Of a stretch of 64,000 nucleotides of DNA, positions 46,116-56,460 are shown piece after piece. Each line of letters opens with the position of its first letter. Position 1 is the stretch's first letter. A program made the position numbers and the translations under genes. Below the pieces are notes generated by a model, which did no database searches, was not told where the DNA came from, and saw only the letters and a program-made list of their open reading frames with translations. Source of the stretch: Dugong dugon (Eukaryota; Chordata; Mammalia; Sirenia; Dugongidae); assembly GCA_030035585.1 (NCBI GenBank), contig CM057469.1, positions 18,718,501-18,782,500 on the forward strand. The letters are read 5' to 3'.

Positions 46116-47480
46116 AGGATTGCCAAACAACAGATTTTATATCCTTAAGAACCAAGGCTTTTCAAATCTCTATAAGATGGTACAGTCCTCCTTATATAAT
46201 TTCAAAGCACCCTACATTCTTCCTTTGTAGTACTTACCACAAACATGAATATTATTATGAATTGTGCGTTTTGTGATTAATGTCTGTATCCTCCATTAAA
46301 ATATAAGCTCCATGTGGACAAAGACTGTTATTTCCATTGCTGTGCCTGCACAGTACCTTGAATGTGGTAGAAAATAAATAGTGAATGAATGCTAGACAGA
46401 GCAAGTAAATCTGTGAATGAAGAAACGATGTTAATTTGGAGGGTCCAGCACGCAAAAGAGTGAAATAAGCATTTAGATTCACTGTGATTTATTCTTAGAG
46501 TGCCCTGATGAATTTATTATTGAACTACAAAAATGGCATGCTGACAACAATCCACAGGTTAATTATTCTTTAGATAAGTTCTGGATTCATAAAACCAGTT
46601 CTCTTGGTGGCAATTTTCCACATTTTACAATGTCTGTGGGTATTTGTTTAACTTAACCCTTGCATGTGAAACATCAATGTGTGTGTATTTGGATAAGCAG
46701 ATGAGGCAAGCAGATGCAATTATTCCTAAACTCCGCTACTCGAAATCACAATATTTTATTTCAAAAGTCCTAGAAACATAAACCAGAAAATCCCACTGAG
46801 CAAACAGTGTCAGAAACTGCCACAGCAATTCACTCTGTTTTCTTGATATTTCTCTCTCAACCACTGATAAAACTCTTTGAAGTGAAAGAGTAAATATTAT
46901 CATTTGATAGTACTTGGACCCAACAGTGCAAATACAATTGCATTGTGTTACACTCTGGAAGCTCCTGGGCGAGTCGCACAACGCCTGCAGGGTTGCTATG
47001 CAGGAACCAATGTGCTTAGTGCACCAGCAGGCCAGGCGGTAGCCCTGTTCCTCGGAGCTACCCGCCACTTAATTTTCCTCATATAGACACACAGAATGTT
47101 AAGGGGGAAAAAATGCTGGCTTTCAAATATGTGTTTCTGTAATCCTGGGAAGAAACGACCACAAACAGGCAACGGGAAAACTCCTAAATCTCAGCTTGCT
47201 TCCACTGCTTCCATCGACATTTTCATAAAGGTCACAGGTGGGGGTGGGGAGAAAAACCAAGTAAGAGTCATGCAGTCCTGGGGAGCGGGGAAGCAGAGAA
47301 AGAGAAGCGCCCCCAGAGCTGGTGTCAGCATGTTCCCGAGCCTGCCACGCCGCAAAGGTCTGGGAACGCGCAGGAAGAGAGTTTTCAGGGATGGCAGCAC
47401 AGCACAGGGAGAACAGAGTGGGCGTGCGGGTGCAGGGAGCACAGAAAGGGACTCCAATGTGTGGGCTAGCAGGACAATCA
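46116..47480. other. Mostly unique sequence downstream of exon 2
   Basis: 46255-46395 is an L2-like tail (ATATAAGCTCCATGTGGACA; AATAGTGAATGAATG). The rest, up to the CpG island, has no recognised repeat. GC rises from about 46950. Confidence 0.5.
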
Positions 47481-47805
47481 ACCTGGGGGTATCTTCGGTG
47501 GGCGCTGAGGCCTGAGACAGCGGGTGCTCCATCCATGCTCTGAGGCAGCTCGCTGCCCCTGGGCGGCCTGGCCGAGAGGCACGCGCGGGGTGGCCCTCGG
47601 GGCCGGCTACTGGCCGCGGCGTGCCAGCGCCTCCTCGGGTGCAGAGCAGCCCCAGCGCCGCCAGGGCCCCTCGAGCGGCGGCGAGGCGCGTATTCGCGGA
47701 CGCTCGGGCAGCTGCTGCGGGCTCCAGAGCCGCGGGAGCCCTGGGCTGCGGCCCGCCCGTGCTTCACCCCCGCCCCCGCCGGGCCCACCCCGGTGCGGCG
47801 CTCAC

Positions 47806-48207
47806 CTTGCCCGGGAAGGGCCCCGGGAGAAGCAGCTTCAGAGCCTGCCTCTTCAGCTCCACCAGGCGGGCGTTGCAGTTCTCACACCAGACGCCGCGGT
47901 CTGAGCCGGGGGAGGAGCCGCCGCCGCTGCCAGAGCCCGGGGAGCCCGTGCCGAAGCCTGGGGAGCCGCCCAGGGACCCCGGCGAGCTGGTGCCGATGCC
48001 TGGGGAGGCGGGGCCTGGGGAGCCCGTGAAGGAGCTCGGAGACGAGGTGCCTGAGCCAGGGGACGGGGTCCCGGACGAGCCGAGCGCCGAGCCCGCGCCC
48101 TCGGGGGTGGGCCGGCTGCCGGCGCGCGACTCGTCATATGCTTTCCTGTACCAGCTCTCAGGGGAGAAGGGCGCCGCGGGCTTGGTGGGCGAGCCGACTT
48201 CATTCAC
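47806..48207 (-). CDS. KIF26B: KIF26B coding exon 2 (Ser/Gly/Pro-rich region and first CxxC module)
   Basis: The 134 codons run from [20 protein letters not shown] to a C-terminal [10 protein letters not shown], protein residues 22-155. The acceptor is CAG|GTGAAT (CAG at 48210-48208) and the donor AAG|GTGAGC (47805-47800). Both boundaries are phase 0, matching exon 1. Residues about 60-118 are almost all Ser, Gly, Pro and Thr, with repeated SPG/GSP units, probably disordered. Then comes [17 protein letters not shown], a CxxC plus basic helix; in KIF26 proteins a second similar CxxC module follows in the next exon, which is not in this window. The exon is very GC-rich and lies in the CpG island. 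Because of the repeats the opposite strand is also open, giving a false PGEP-repeat ORF. There are no stops or frameshifts. Confidence 0.96.
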
Positions 48208-49064
48208 CTGTCAGGGGAGACATGCCAGTTGCAGTGGCCGCAGGGGCAGCGGGTTTCCCCGCCCGGGGGCCGGGCTGGGGACGCCTGCATGAGGGTCTGC
48301 CCGCCACCCAGCGCCCGGTCGAGCGCGAAGGGGCGCCCATTCCAGGCCCCTTCAAGTTCCGCGGCCAAATCGGCCTCCATCTGTCTTGTTAATTGTCCTT
48401 AAGTGAATCCTCCCGCCCGGGCGCACCCTGCGCCGGTTCCCGGGCTCCGGCCGACCCCTCGCCGGGTCAGGAAGAGAAGGGCTCGCTCAGGGATTTTAAA
48501 CGGTTTCTGGAGGGGGAATCCATAGGTTCAGCGCCCCGAGCTTTTGAACCCTGCACCCACCCTAGCAAGGGCCAGGTACAATATCCTGGGAGATCCCATC
48601 CGTGGGGACTGTGTCTTGTGAATTTATATTCATTCAGGATACAGCCCTCCGGATCATAAAGGTAAATTAAAGGATCTCTTGGCTGCGGGGAAACGATCCG
48701 AGGAACGGCAGGGAATTCAGAGGAAGCTCTCAAATTCAGTATAACTCTGCTGAAAAGTACAGGAATGCTGCAAAAGTTATGGGTGTAGGGCAGGGAAGGG
48801 AATAAGGGACTGAGAAAATTGCGAGACCAGGGCGAGTGGGCCGGCGTGTTCACAGCAGACCCGTCTGCGCGCACGCACACACCGCGTCGGCACCCGCAGC
48901 GGCGCCTCTGCAGTGGGAGTGGGGCTGCAGGCGCCCAGCCGGGCTGCTGGCTGCGCGGCGCTGACCTGTGGACTGCCCGCTACCCTCCCGAAGGCCGGCG
49001 GGGTACGGCATCCCGCCGAGACGGCCTACGAAAGCGTCTCTGCATTGTCCCCGTCCCAACTTAC
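48208..49064 (-). other. KIF26B: KIF26B intron 1
   Basis: This 857-bp phase-0 intron has a GTAAGT donor (49064-49059) and a CAG acceptor (48210-48208) preceded by a short CCCCTGA tract. It is GC-rich with a more AT-balanced centre (48.55-48.82 kb). No repeat or other gene is seen in it. Confidence 0.9.
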
Positions 49065-49127
49065 CCCGTATTTCTTGCCCCTGGTGGAGATTGCAAGCCT
49101 CTCTTTATTCGCAGCTACAGAATTCAT
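49065..49127 (-). CDS. KIF26B: KIF26B coding exon 1 (N-terminus, partial gene)
   Basis: The exon encodes 21 residues starting [21 protein letters not shown], recognised as the N-terminus of KIF26B, an atypical kinesin-11 family protein. The start ATG (49127-49125) has a strong context with A at -3 (CACCATG). Codon 21 is GGG, followed at once by a consensus GTAAGT donor (49064-49059). The exon ends on a codon boundary, so the intron is phase 0. KIF26 proteins bind microtubules but have a degenerate motor domain. KIF26B is known for roles in kidney mesenchyme adhesion and WNT5A-ROR signalling; that is family knowledge, not visible here. The peptide is too short to identify alone, but it lies 857 bp upstream of exon 2 in the right orientation and phase. 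The reading frame is intact. Confidence 0.93.
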
Positions 49128-49581
49128 GGTGATTTGTCCAGAGGAGAGTGCCTAAATGTTCCACCAAAGCTACATCCAAAGGGTCTTCAAAGCCCGAAAG
49201 GTTCCCTAGGGGTAGGGGGATGTCTCTGTGCCCTCAAATCAAGGTTTCTAAATTTGGAGGGAAGAAAACAAATTGACCGCTGAACAGCACCAATTTTCAG
49301 AGAAGGCTGGGGTCGTTTATTCTCCTCTTCAAATAATGCTTTTCCTCATCTTCTGCTTCCTCCAGTCACACGTTCTCTCTCCACGGTCACATCCAGATAA
49401 TTAGCATTTTCCTCAGCCAAGTTAAGTCCCTTTTCCTTCACGATTGAAAATAGGGATAAAATCACCACGCACGGCAGCTGCAGGAAAGGTGGGCGAGCCC
49501 TCGCCTCGCCTCGCCCGTCGCGCGGACTCCGTCACCACAGCCGGGTGTGGGAACTTGTCTCTTTAACCGAGGTTTGTAACT
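49128..49581 (-). other. KIF26B: Predicted KIF26B 5' untranslated region
   Basis: This is the stretch between the initiator-like site at about 49581 and the ATG at 49127, 454 bases if unspliced. It starts AT-rich near the predicted transcription start and becomes very CpG-rich around 49480-49530. The 5' boundary is inferred from promoter motifs only. An upstream non-coding exon elsewhere cannot be excluded. Confidence 0.5.
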
Positions 49582-49655
49582 GAGTTAAAAGAAATTCTTC
49601 AAAAATATAAAGATCCAGACTCGGGGAGGAGCCTCGGCGTCTCGCGGAGCCAATA
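49578..49655 (-). promoter_or_regulatory. Predicted KIF26B core promoter (inverted CCAAT, TATA-like, Inr-like)
   Basis: Read on the minus strand: ATTGGCT (an inverted CCAAT box, NF-Y type) at 49654-49648, then TTATATTTTT at 49610-49601, then CTCAGTT with a candidate +1 A at 49581. The first T of TATATT (49609) is 28 bases upstream of that A. The CCAAT box is about 70 bases upstream. Both spacings are typical of mammalian promoters. The TATA-like block is a short AT-rich patch between two CpG-rich tracts. The prediction is from motifs and position relative to exon 1 only. Confidence 0.55.
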
Positions 49656-51479
49656 TCCGTCTGCCCGTTTTGCCTGACAGTTCCGCGAGGGCAGGGAGAG
49701 GGGGCGGCTCCGTCTCGCCCGCGAGCAGTCCGCGGTCAGGGCGCGCGTGTGAGCCGGGGCGCAGCGCCGAGCCTAGAGAAAAGCGGCCCCGCGGCCCGGG
49801 AGCCTGCGAGTGCCTTCGCAGTGCCCGCCGCCTGGCTGCAGCCGACGCGCCGGCCCGGCTCCATTTTATGTTGCGGCGCTCCTGCCTGACATTGCGAGCC
49901 GAGGGGGGCGGTGGAGGGAGGTCGTAAATCTCGTGCCTCGCAGGGAAGTTACTGGTGAGTGGCCCGTGTCCAGGGCACTAATGAAACACCACTGCGCGAG
50001 CCTGGAGTTGAGGTGCAGCGGGAGGAGCGTGGCTGGACAGAAAAGCTGCGCCCGAGCCTCCCCCGCCCCCAAGTTCTTTCTCTTCCTGGCAAGGCTTTCA
50101 ATTCTGCTTTTGAAACGCCGTGTAAAAGGGATTGAGTCACAAACAAGTCCACAAACATGCCGGGTCCTCCCTCCGCCCTTTGTTCTCGGAGACCTGCCCT
50201 GCAAACCTTTTCTAGAATTGTTCTACCAACCGCGGGCCGGCCTGTGGGCCACCCTCCCCGACACCAGCCGGAGGTCTGGGGGCCTTCGCCCCACGCCCGC
50301 GGGAGGCCCGTCGGCGGTTTGCTGAGCTGCTGAGGGCTGGGACAGGTGAGCCCGGGGACCCAGCAGAATACGGATAGTCCGTCAGTCTGTGGAAACTGAG
50401 GGATTCGCAGCGCTGCACGCGGACTGCCCGGGCCTGGAAAGGGGGTGTGGTGCGAGCTGGCCTTGGCTTGGCCTTGCTGGGGGCGCGTCGCCTAGCCCGT
50501 GCCTACGCTCTTTTCCTCCCGCGCCTGGGGCCTCCAGAGTCTCGGGAGGGCCCGGTCATCGTCCCCCTTCGACACCCCACCACCCCATCCCTGCGCAGCG
50601 CCCAGGAGCGCAGGAAGCCGGCAAATGCCAGGCTCCACACGTGGCTGCTCCGGGGTATCAGTTTTCATTTCCCGGGAGGACATTTCTTTTCGTGAGCCGG
50701 CAGGTCGGTTTTGTTGTGACCTTTAATTAACACCCCGCGAGACGCCTCTTGAAGGACCGGCCCAGCGCGGGGATCACGTGAGGTGTAATGGCATCTCTGC
50801 GCCCTGAGAGAGCTGGGGCTGGAGGGAGGCGAGGGCGCAAAGGACACTTGGGGCTTTCCATCCTCTGGCTTCTTTCTGAGACAAGAATGAGGCAGGAAGA
50901 TAATATTCCGGGGTCCCGGGACAATGCCCCGCACCCTACCTCCCTGAGGGAAATTCCTTCTGTGCCTCCCCCGCTGTCATCTTCCTCCCCCGCAGCCCTT
51001 GCGTGGGAATATTTCACAGCAACCAAAGCGAGGTAAGAAGGTAAAAATGAAGATGTCGAGAACAGTGTGGAAGTTTCCATTACGTTCCTACTTCCAATTT
51101 AAAAGCGATCAAATCAAGAGAGGACCTTAGGGGGGCAGGTATGCCTCCAGGCTGCACACGCCCACTCCCAACCTCCTATCTGTATTCCTCGGAGGTGCAG
51201 CGGAAAAGATCATTGCCTTTAACCACGCGCTGCTTATCAGCCGAAAAGCAGCGCATGGCCAGGTGAAATGGACGAACCCGTGAAGCCTCGGGTGGGGAAG
51301 GTCGGGTATCGAGGGGGAGCTATTGGGGAGCTGCGAGATCCACCTTGGAGACTTGAGACCAGAGGTGGTCTGATTTGCATCCCAAAGTAGCTCACCCCCA
51401 AAAGCGTGTTTGGTGGGCTCCGAGCGCCCTCTGTTGGTGAAACTTTATAACCGGAGGCTCCTCCAGAATTTGATTCGAG
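49656..51479. other. Upstream CpG-rich flank and transition
   Basis: CpG-rich to about 50790, then ordinary GC-rich sequence to 51479. No repeat is recognised. Overlapping plus- and minus-strand ORFs (for example 49810-50325, 50389-50730) have no known domain and look like GC-driven open frames. No divergent gene is visible. Confidence 0.55.
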
Positions 51480-52958
51480 AGTTATTTTTACTTGATGTAA
51501 AATTTACATACAGTGAAGTGCACAGATCTTAAGTGTACGGTCTATGAATTTTAATAAATGTATACTACAGTGTAAGTCACCACCTCAATCAAGATACAAA
51601 TTTCCATCAATCCAGAAAGTTCTCTTTTGCCTCTTCCCAGGCACCCACCCTTAGTAAGCAACCACTGTTCTGATTTCTATTACGGTACCCTGATCTTGAG
51701 CCTTTTTTACTACTAGAATCCATGAAGTATCTACTCTTTTGTTTGGCTCTTTTCCTTTAACATAACGTTTTTGAGATTCACGTTGTTGCTAGTCTATTTG
51801 TTTTCTAGTTGTATTGTTTGTCTTTTCGGTCACCCCTTTCCTGCCTTTTTTATTAATTAACAATTTTTTAGTATTTCACTTTAGTTCCTCTTTTTAGCTC
51901 TAAGGATTGCAATATGCATCTTTAACTTATCATAGCCTACTTAGAGTTAACATTGTACCACTTCCCCTAAAATGTAAGAAATTTACAACAGTGTAATTCC
52001 ATTTTCCCGCCCTCCTTTGTACTATTTGTTATCTGTTGTATATCTGCATATATCTAAAACCCACAATAAGATCCTATAATTTTTACTTTAAAGAATGTGT
52101 TGCCTTTTAGTGAAATTAGAAAATTAAAAAAAGATTACTTTTTTTATATTTACCCACTTTTATCATTTCTGGGGCTTTTCATTTTTTTCCTCTACAGCCT
52201 AGATTTCCAACTCGGTCGTTTCCCTTCAGCTCGAAGAACTTCCTTTAGTATTCTTATAGTGAGGGTCTCCTGGTGTGGGACAAAGCAATCAAGCGGTCTT
52301 TGCTTTATAAACTAGCCAGGCAACACTTAAATATATGTAAATGATAGGGACTACTACACAGGCCCCCATCCTGGCAACAGGCCTCAGAAAGGGAGGGGGC
52401 ATGATGGAGTCATTCATACATATTCATTGTTCATGCATATGTATTGAGGCTGCAGTCATGCATACATTGAGGTTCCCAATGACTTATAAGGGGCCCTGGA
52501 CCTTGGAGCTTTCTCTCTTTGGGATTTCCTGGATTGGTGAGAAGATCCAAGAGAGGGTGTGGCACATCCCTGAGGACAATGGAGCCTTGTGCTGCCTGGA
52601 CCTCTCCCAGACTTTGCCTGATGTATCTCTTCACTTGTTTCCTTTCTGGTTATGATAAATGGGTAACTGTAATTATACGTAATAGTCTCCATGAATTTTG
52701 TGAATCATTACAGAGAATTAACGAACCCACGGAGGGCAACAAGACTCTGACTTAGTTTGGAGTGGCTAATTCAGAGGAGGGCAGTTGTAAGGACAAAGTC
52801 CTAGCCTGTGAAGACCCAGCTTTGGATGGTTAGGTGACAGGCTACATGGGCAGCTGATGAAGAAGGATAAAGTCCTTCTAGCTGTGACCTAGTCTTTTCT
52901 AGCTTGTGACTTAGTTATTTCTCTACTTCTTTTCTTTTAAATCTTCTAACATAGTTAT

Positions 52959-53944
52959 TGTCATGGATTGAATTGTATCCCCTAAAAATATCTGTCAGCT
53001 TGGTGAGGTCATGATTCTCAGTATTGTGTGAGTGTTCACCATTTTGTCATTTGATGTGATTTTCCTATGTTTTGTAAATCCTATCTCTATGATGTTAATG
53101 AGATGGGATTAGCGGCAGTTACATAGACTCAATCTACAAGATTAATCTACAATTTAAACCAATCTCTTTTGAGATATAAAAGAGAGAAGCAAGCAGAGAC
53201 CCAGGAAACTTCATACCACCAAGAAACAAGAGCCAGGAGAATAGCGTGTCCTTTGGACCCGGGGTCCCTGTGCTGAGAAACTCCTCAACTGGGGAAGATT
53301 GATGACAGACCATCCTCCGGAGCCAACAGAGAGAGAGAGCCTTCCCCTGGAGCTGGCACCCTGAATTCAGACTTCTAGCCTCCTAGACTGTGAGAAAATA
53401 AATTTCTCTTTGTTAAAGCCATCCACTTGTGATATTTCTGTTATAGCAGCATGTCATGGATCGAATTATGTCCCCCCAAATATGTGTGTATCAATTTGGC
53501 TGGGCCATGATTCCTGGTATTGTGTGATTTTCCTGTATGTTGTAAATCCTGCGTCTATGATGTTAATGATGGAGGATGGGTGGCAGTTGTGTTAGTGAGG
53601 CAGGACTCAGTCTAAAAGATTGGATTGTGTCCTGAGGCAGTCTCTTGAGATATAAAAGAGAGAAGTGAGCAGAGAGACAGGGGGACCTCATACCACCGAG
53701 AAAGCAGTGCCAGGAGCAGAGCGTGTCCTTTGGACCTGGGGTCCCTGCGCAAAGAAGCTCCTAGTCCAGCGGAACATTGATGAGAAGGTTGACAGAGAAA
53801 GCCTTCCCCTGGAGCGGATGCCCTGAATTTGGACTTTTAGCCTACTTTACTGTGAAGAAATAAATTTCTCTTTAGTATTCTCTTGTAGTATTTCTGTTAT
53901 AGCAGCACTAGATGACTAAGACACAGCACTAGATAACTAATACA
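52959..53944 (+). repeat. Outer solo LTR (MaLR/ERVL-like), interrupted near its 3' end
   Basis: It starts TGTCATGGATTGAATTGTAT and ends CTAGATAACTAATACA. It is flanked by the 5-base duplication GTTAT at 52954-52958 and 53945-53949. It carries GAGATATAAAAGAGAGAAGC and GAAAATAAATTTCTC. A second LTR of the same family lies within it at 53452-53923. Confidence 0.9.
53452..53923 (+). repeat. Inner solo LTR of the same family, nested in the outer one
   Basis: It starts TGTCATGGATCGAATTATGT and ends GATGACTAAGACA. The 5-base duplication CAGCA is at 53447-53451 and 53924-53928. It differs from the outer copy by many substitutions and small gaps. Confidence 0.92.
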
Positions 53945-54854
53945 GTTATTAAAAACAAAAACATTGCCATGTAGTTGACTAGTCGGGGGAGGGCAGCTGG
54001 TCTGAAGTGCAGGGAGTTGTGCAGACTCCTGAGCCTATGGCTTGGTCACTGATGACCTGGTTCCAGGTGGCCATGCATGAAGTCTGACCTATCTCTGGGT
54101 AGTTAGTGTCAGAGAGGAAATGCCGTGGAAGTAAGTTGCAACAAAGAATGGAAATGGGGGAAAGTGAAGCCTAGATCTATTTCCAAGATGGGAATTGGAT
54201 TCATGTTGATTCTTACCACACAGTTAGTGATAAATGCAGTTTGCTCACCTTGCCCCTTAAGTAGCATCACACTTGTCAACAAATTCTCTCGGCTTATATG
54301 TATCTGAGAATTCTTTGTTTCACTTTCATGTTTGAAGAATAGTTTAACTGGATGTAGAATTCTTGACTGACAGTTATTTTCTTTCAGCCCTTTAAAGATG
54401 TTATTCATTGTCTTCCTTCTTCCCTTGTTTCTGTGAGAGGTCAACAATTTGACTATGATATGCCTGAGTATGGGTTTCTTCATTTTTATCCTACTTAGGG
54501 GTTGCTGAATTTCTAGTATCTGTAAGTTGATCTGTAAGTTCTTCAGATCAACTTGGGGAATTTTTAGTCATTATTTATTCAATCCTTTTTTTTTTTCCTG
54601 CCCCATTCTCTCGTTTTCCTCTTCTTCTGGGACTCCAGTTACATGTATGTTAGGCTGCTTGATCTTGTCTCATAGGTTATTAAGGCTCTTTTCATTATTT
54701 CAATCTTTACCCCTCTATTCTTCAGACTGGAAAACTTCTACAGGTCTGTTGGGTTCACTGACCCTTTCTTCTCCTGACTCCAGTATGTTGTTAAGCCTAA
54801 CCAGTGAATTTTTCATTTAAGATACTGTAGTTTTCAGTTCTATACATAATTTAT

Positions 54855-54897
54855 AGATATATACATACATACATACATATATACATGCATACATAGT
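54855..54897 (+). repeat. (TACA)n microsatellite
   Basis: ATACATACATACATACATAT then ATACATGCATACAT. Confidence 0.9.
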
Positions 54898-54954
54898 TTT
54901 CATTTTTCTGCTTCTTTTCCATTAAATCCTCTAGAACAGTTATAATAATAAAAT

Positions 54955-55159
54955 TTAAAAACCCTGTTACCATTGAGTCAATTCTGACTCATCGCAATCC
55001 AATGTGTTACAGAGTAGAACTGCTCCATAGGGTTTTCTAGGCTGTAATCTTTATGGAAGCAGATCGTCAGGCCTATCTTGTGCAGAGCCACTGAGTGGGT
55101 TCAACTTGCCAACTTTAGGTTAGTAAACAAGCACAAACCTCTTGCGCCACCCAGGCACC
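54955..55159 (-). repeat. AfroSINE
   Basis: ATTGAGTCAATTCTGACTCA, GGTTTTCTAGGCTGTAATCT and CTCTTGCGCCACCCAGGCAC. Confidence 0.9.
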
Positions 55160-55320
55160 TATAAAGCCATTGCTGTTGAGTCAATTCCGACTAATAGCGA
55201 CCCTATAGGACAGAGTAGAATTGCCCCATGGGGCTTCCAAGGAGCAGCTGGTGGATTCAACCGGCTGACCTTTTGGTTAGCAGCCAAACACCTAACCACT
55301 GCACCACCAGGGACCTGCAG
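55160..55320 (-). repeat. AfroSINE, internal deletion, tandem with the previous one
   Basis: GCTGTTGAGTCAATTCCGAC, GGGGCTTCCAAGGAGCAGCT (the AAGAAAGGCC-like middle is absent) and TTTGGTTAGCAGCCAAACAC, ending CACCAGGGACC. Confidence 0.9.
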
Positions 55321-56300
55321 CAGCTTTAAAATCCTTGTGTGTTAATTTCAACATCTGGTTTATTTGGGGGTCAATTTCTATTGAATGATTTTTCTCTTGA
55401 CTCTGAGTCAAAATTTCCTGTTTCTTCACGTATCTCATATATTTTAGTTGTATGCTGAATATTATAGAGACTCTAGATTCTATTATCTTCCTTTGAAGAG
55501 TGTTGAATTTTGTTCTAGCAGGCTGTTAAATTACTGGCCTATCACCTTCAACTTGTGGAGGCTTGGTTTTATGATTTTTTAGGGTAGTTCTATTTAGGCT
55601 TTTCCCTTGTGTCCAAGAAAAAATCCCATGGCACTGGAACTTAGTCTTTACCCCTAAGATACGGCCGTTCTGAGATTTCAGTAGAAAGCCCTTTAACTTG
55701 GGACTCAAACTCCATGCTCTGCCCCCGTGCAGAGGCAACAGCTGAAATCTCTGCTTGACTCTTTCGGCTTCTAGTTGCTGCTTTATCTTGCTCTTTTTGT
55801 AGCTCTTCCATGTATGCAAAGTTCAAATTATCAGCCAAAAATTTGAGGGTAATTTAATGCAGATTTTAGGACTACCTCACTGTGGCTCTCTCCTTTCCCA
55901 AATTTTCCTCCTACATTTCCAGCTACTCTAACAGCCCTAAACTCCACCGTGTAATACCTGAAACCAGTAAGACTGGTTTTCTTCTTGAGTTCTAGTCATC
56001 CATACACAGAAGACTAGGGGAAAAACCACATAACCTTTCTTTTAAGGATTGAATCCTTTCATGCTCTCCACTTTCTGCTTGCTTTTGTCACTCTCCAGTG
56101 TCTTCAAACAGGTTTGTTGTTGTCTAGTTTATAACTGTTTTCTTTGGGAAGTTCAAGTTTCAGTACAAGTTACTCCCTAATTTTAGTTCTAATGGTGGCT
56201 TCTTCGAGTCCACCTTGGGCTTTTAGAATTCGTATACTTTTAGGAGTTTTTATTCTTCAAGTTAGCAGCCTTTAGAGACTAGCCATAATTTTATTTTCTA

Positions 56301-56460
56301 GGCTCAAGCATAACAACAATTGTGAGGATGGCACAGGACTGAACAGTGTTTTGTTCTGTTGTATATAGAGTCACTATGAGTTGGAACCGACTCGATGCCA
56401 CCTAACAACAACAACAGGGACCCTGTGAGTTGGAATCAACTCAATGGCAATGGGTTTTAT
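56301..56460 (+). repeat. RTE 3' end followed by an AfroSINE 3' stub
   Basis: AACAATTGTGAGGATGGCAC, TCACTATGAGTTGGAACCGA and CACCTAACAACAACAACAGG are the RTE end. GGGACCCTGTGAGTTGGAAT and CAATGGCAATGGGTTTT form a second, very short SINE tail. Confidence 0.85.

Larger units (their letters stand above)
1..47805 (-). other. KIF26B: KIF26B intron 2 (5' part only; runs off the window)
   Basis: From the GTGAGC donor after exon 2 to the left edge I see no further KIF26B exon. The next exon should encode a second CxxC module and a long coding block, and no open frame of that kind appears. KIF26B is known to have very large introns. The intron is filled with the repeats listed separately and with repeat-free stretches. 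No intact unrelated gene was recognised in it. Confidence 0.8.
47480..50790. promoter_or_regulatory. CpG-rich promoter domain of KIF26B
   Basis: GC- and CpG-dense sequence occurs in three blocks by eye: about 47.5-48.5 kb (over exon 2), 48.83-49.06 kb (intron 1 next to exon 1) and 49.48-50.79 kb (promoter and upstream). CpG is rare elsewhere in the window outside young SINEs. No SINE, LINE or LTR is recognisable inside, as expected for a developmental-gene CpG island that has excluded insertions. The half upstream of the promoter (49.66-50.79 kb) holds no gene I can support on the plus strand, although several overlapping GC-driven ORFs are open. Confidence 0.85.
52331..54110 (+). repeat. LTR-like unclassified repeat, split by the nested LTR pair
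   Basis: CTGATGTATCTCTTCACTTG, GGTTATGATAAATGGGTAAC, TTTGTGAATCATTACAGAGA and CGAACCCACGGAGGGCAACA resemble the 3' part of an ERVL-type LTR. A related phrase, GCACAGTGGTCACTGAT-like, continues near 53960-54110 (GTCGGGGGAGGGCAGCTGGT). The family is not assigned. Confidence 0.45.
51480..56290 (-). repeat. Old L1 (L1M-type) 3' region, split several times
   Basis: Old-L1 3' UTR sequence in reverse: 51480-52330 (AAGTGCACAGATCTTAAGTG; AAGAACTTCCTTTAGTATTC; GTGAGGGTCTCCTGGTG), then 54195-54900 (TCAACAAATTCTCTCGGCTT; GGATGTAGAATTCTTGACTG; GACTCCAGTTACATGTATGT), then 55321-56290 (TTTCAACATCTGGTTTATTT; GACTCTGAGTCAAAATTTCC). The three pieces continue one another. Between them sit an LTR-like piece, two nested LTRs and two SINEs. 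Confidence 0.8.

Noticed and set aside
47123-47788. 221-codon minus-strand ORF beside exon 2
   Set aside because: It lies wholly in intron 2 beyond the GTGAGC donor, in CpG-rich sequence where stops are rare, and has no recognised domain.
47621-48292. 223-codon plus-strand ORF with PGEP repeats over exon 2
   Set aside because: It is the antisense of the GSP-rich KIF26B exon. The repeats arise from the complementary GC-rich codons, and the sense strand has splice sites and a recognised protein.
49810-50325. 171-codon plus-strand ORF upstream of KIF26B, possible divergent gene
   Set aside because: Low-complexity, GC-driven frame with no domain, and overlapping ORFs in other frames. No splice or poly-A signals support it.
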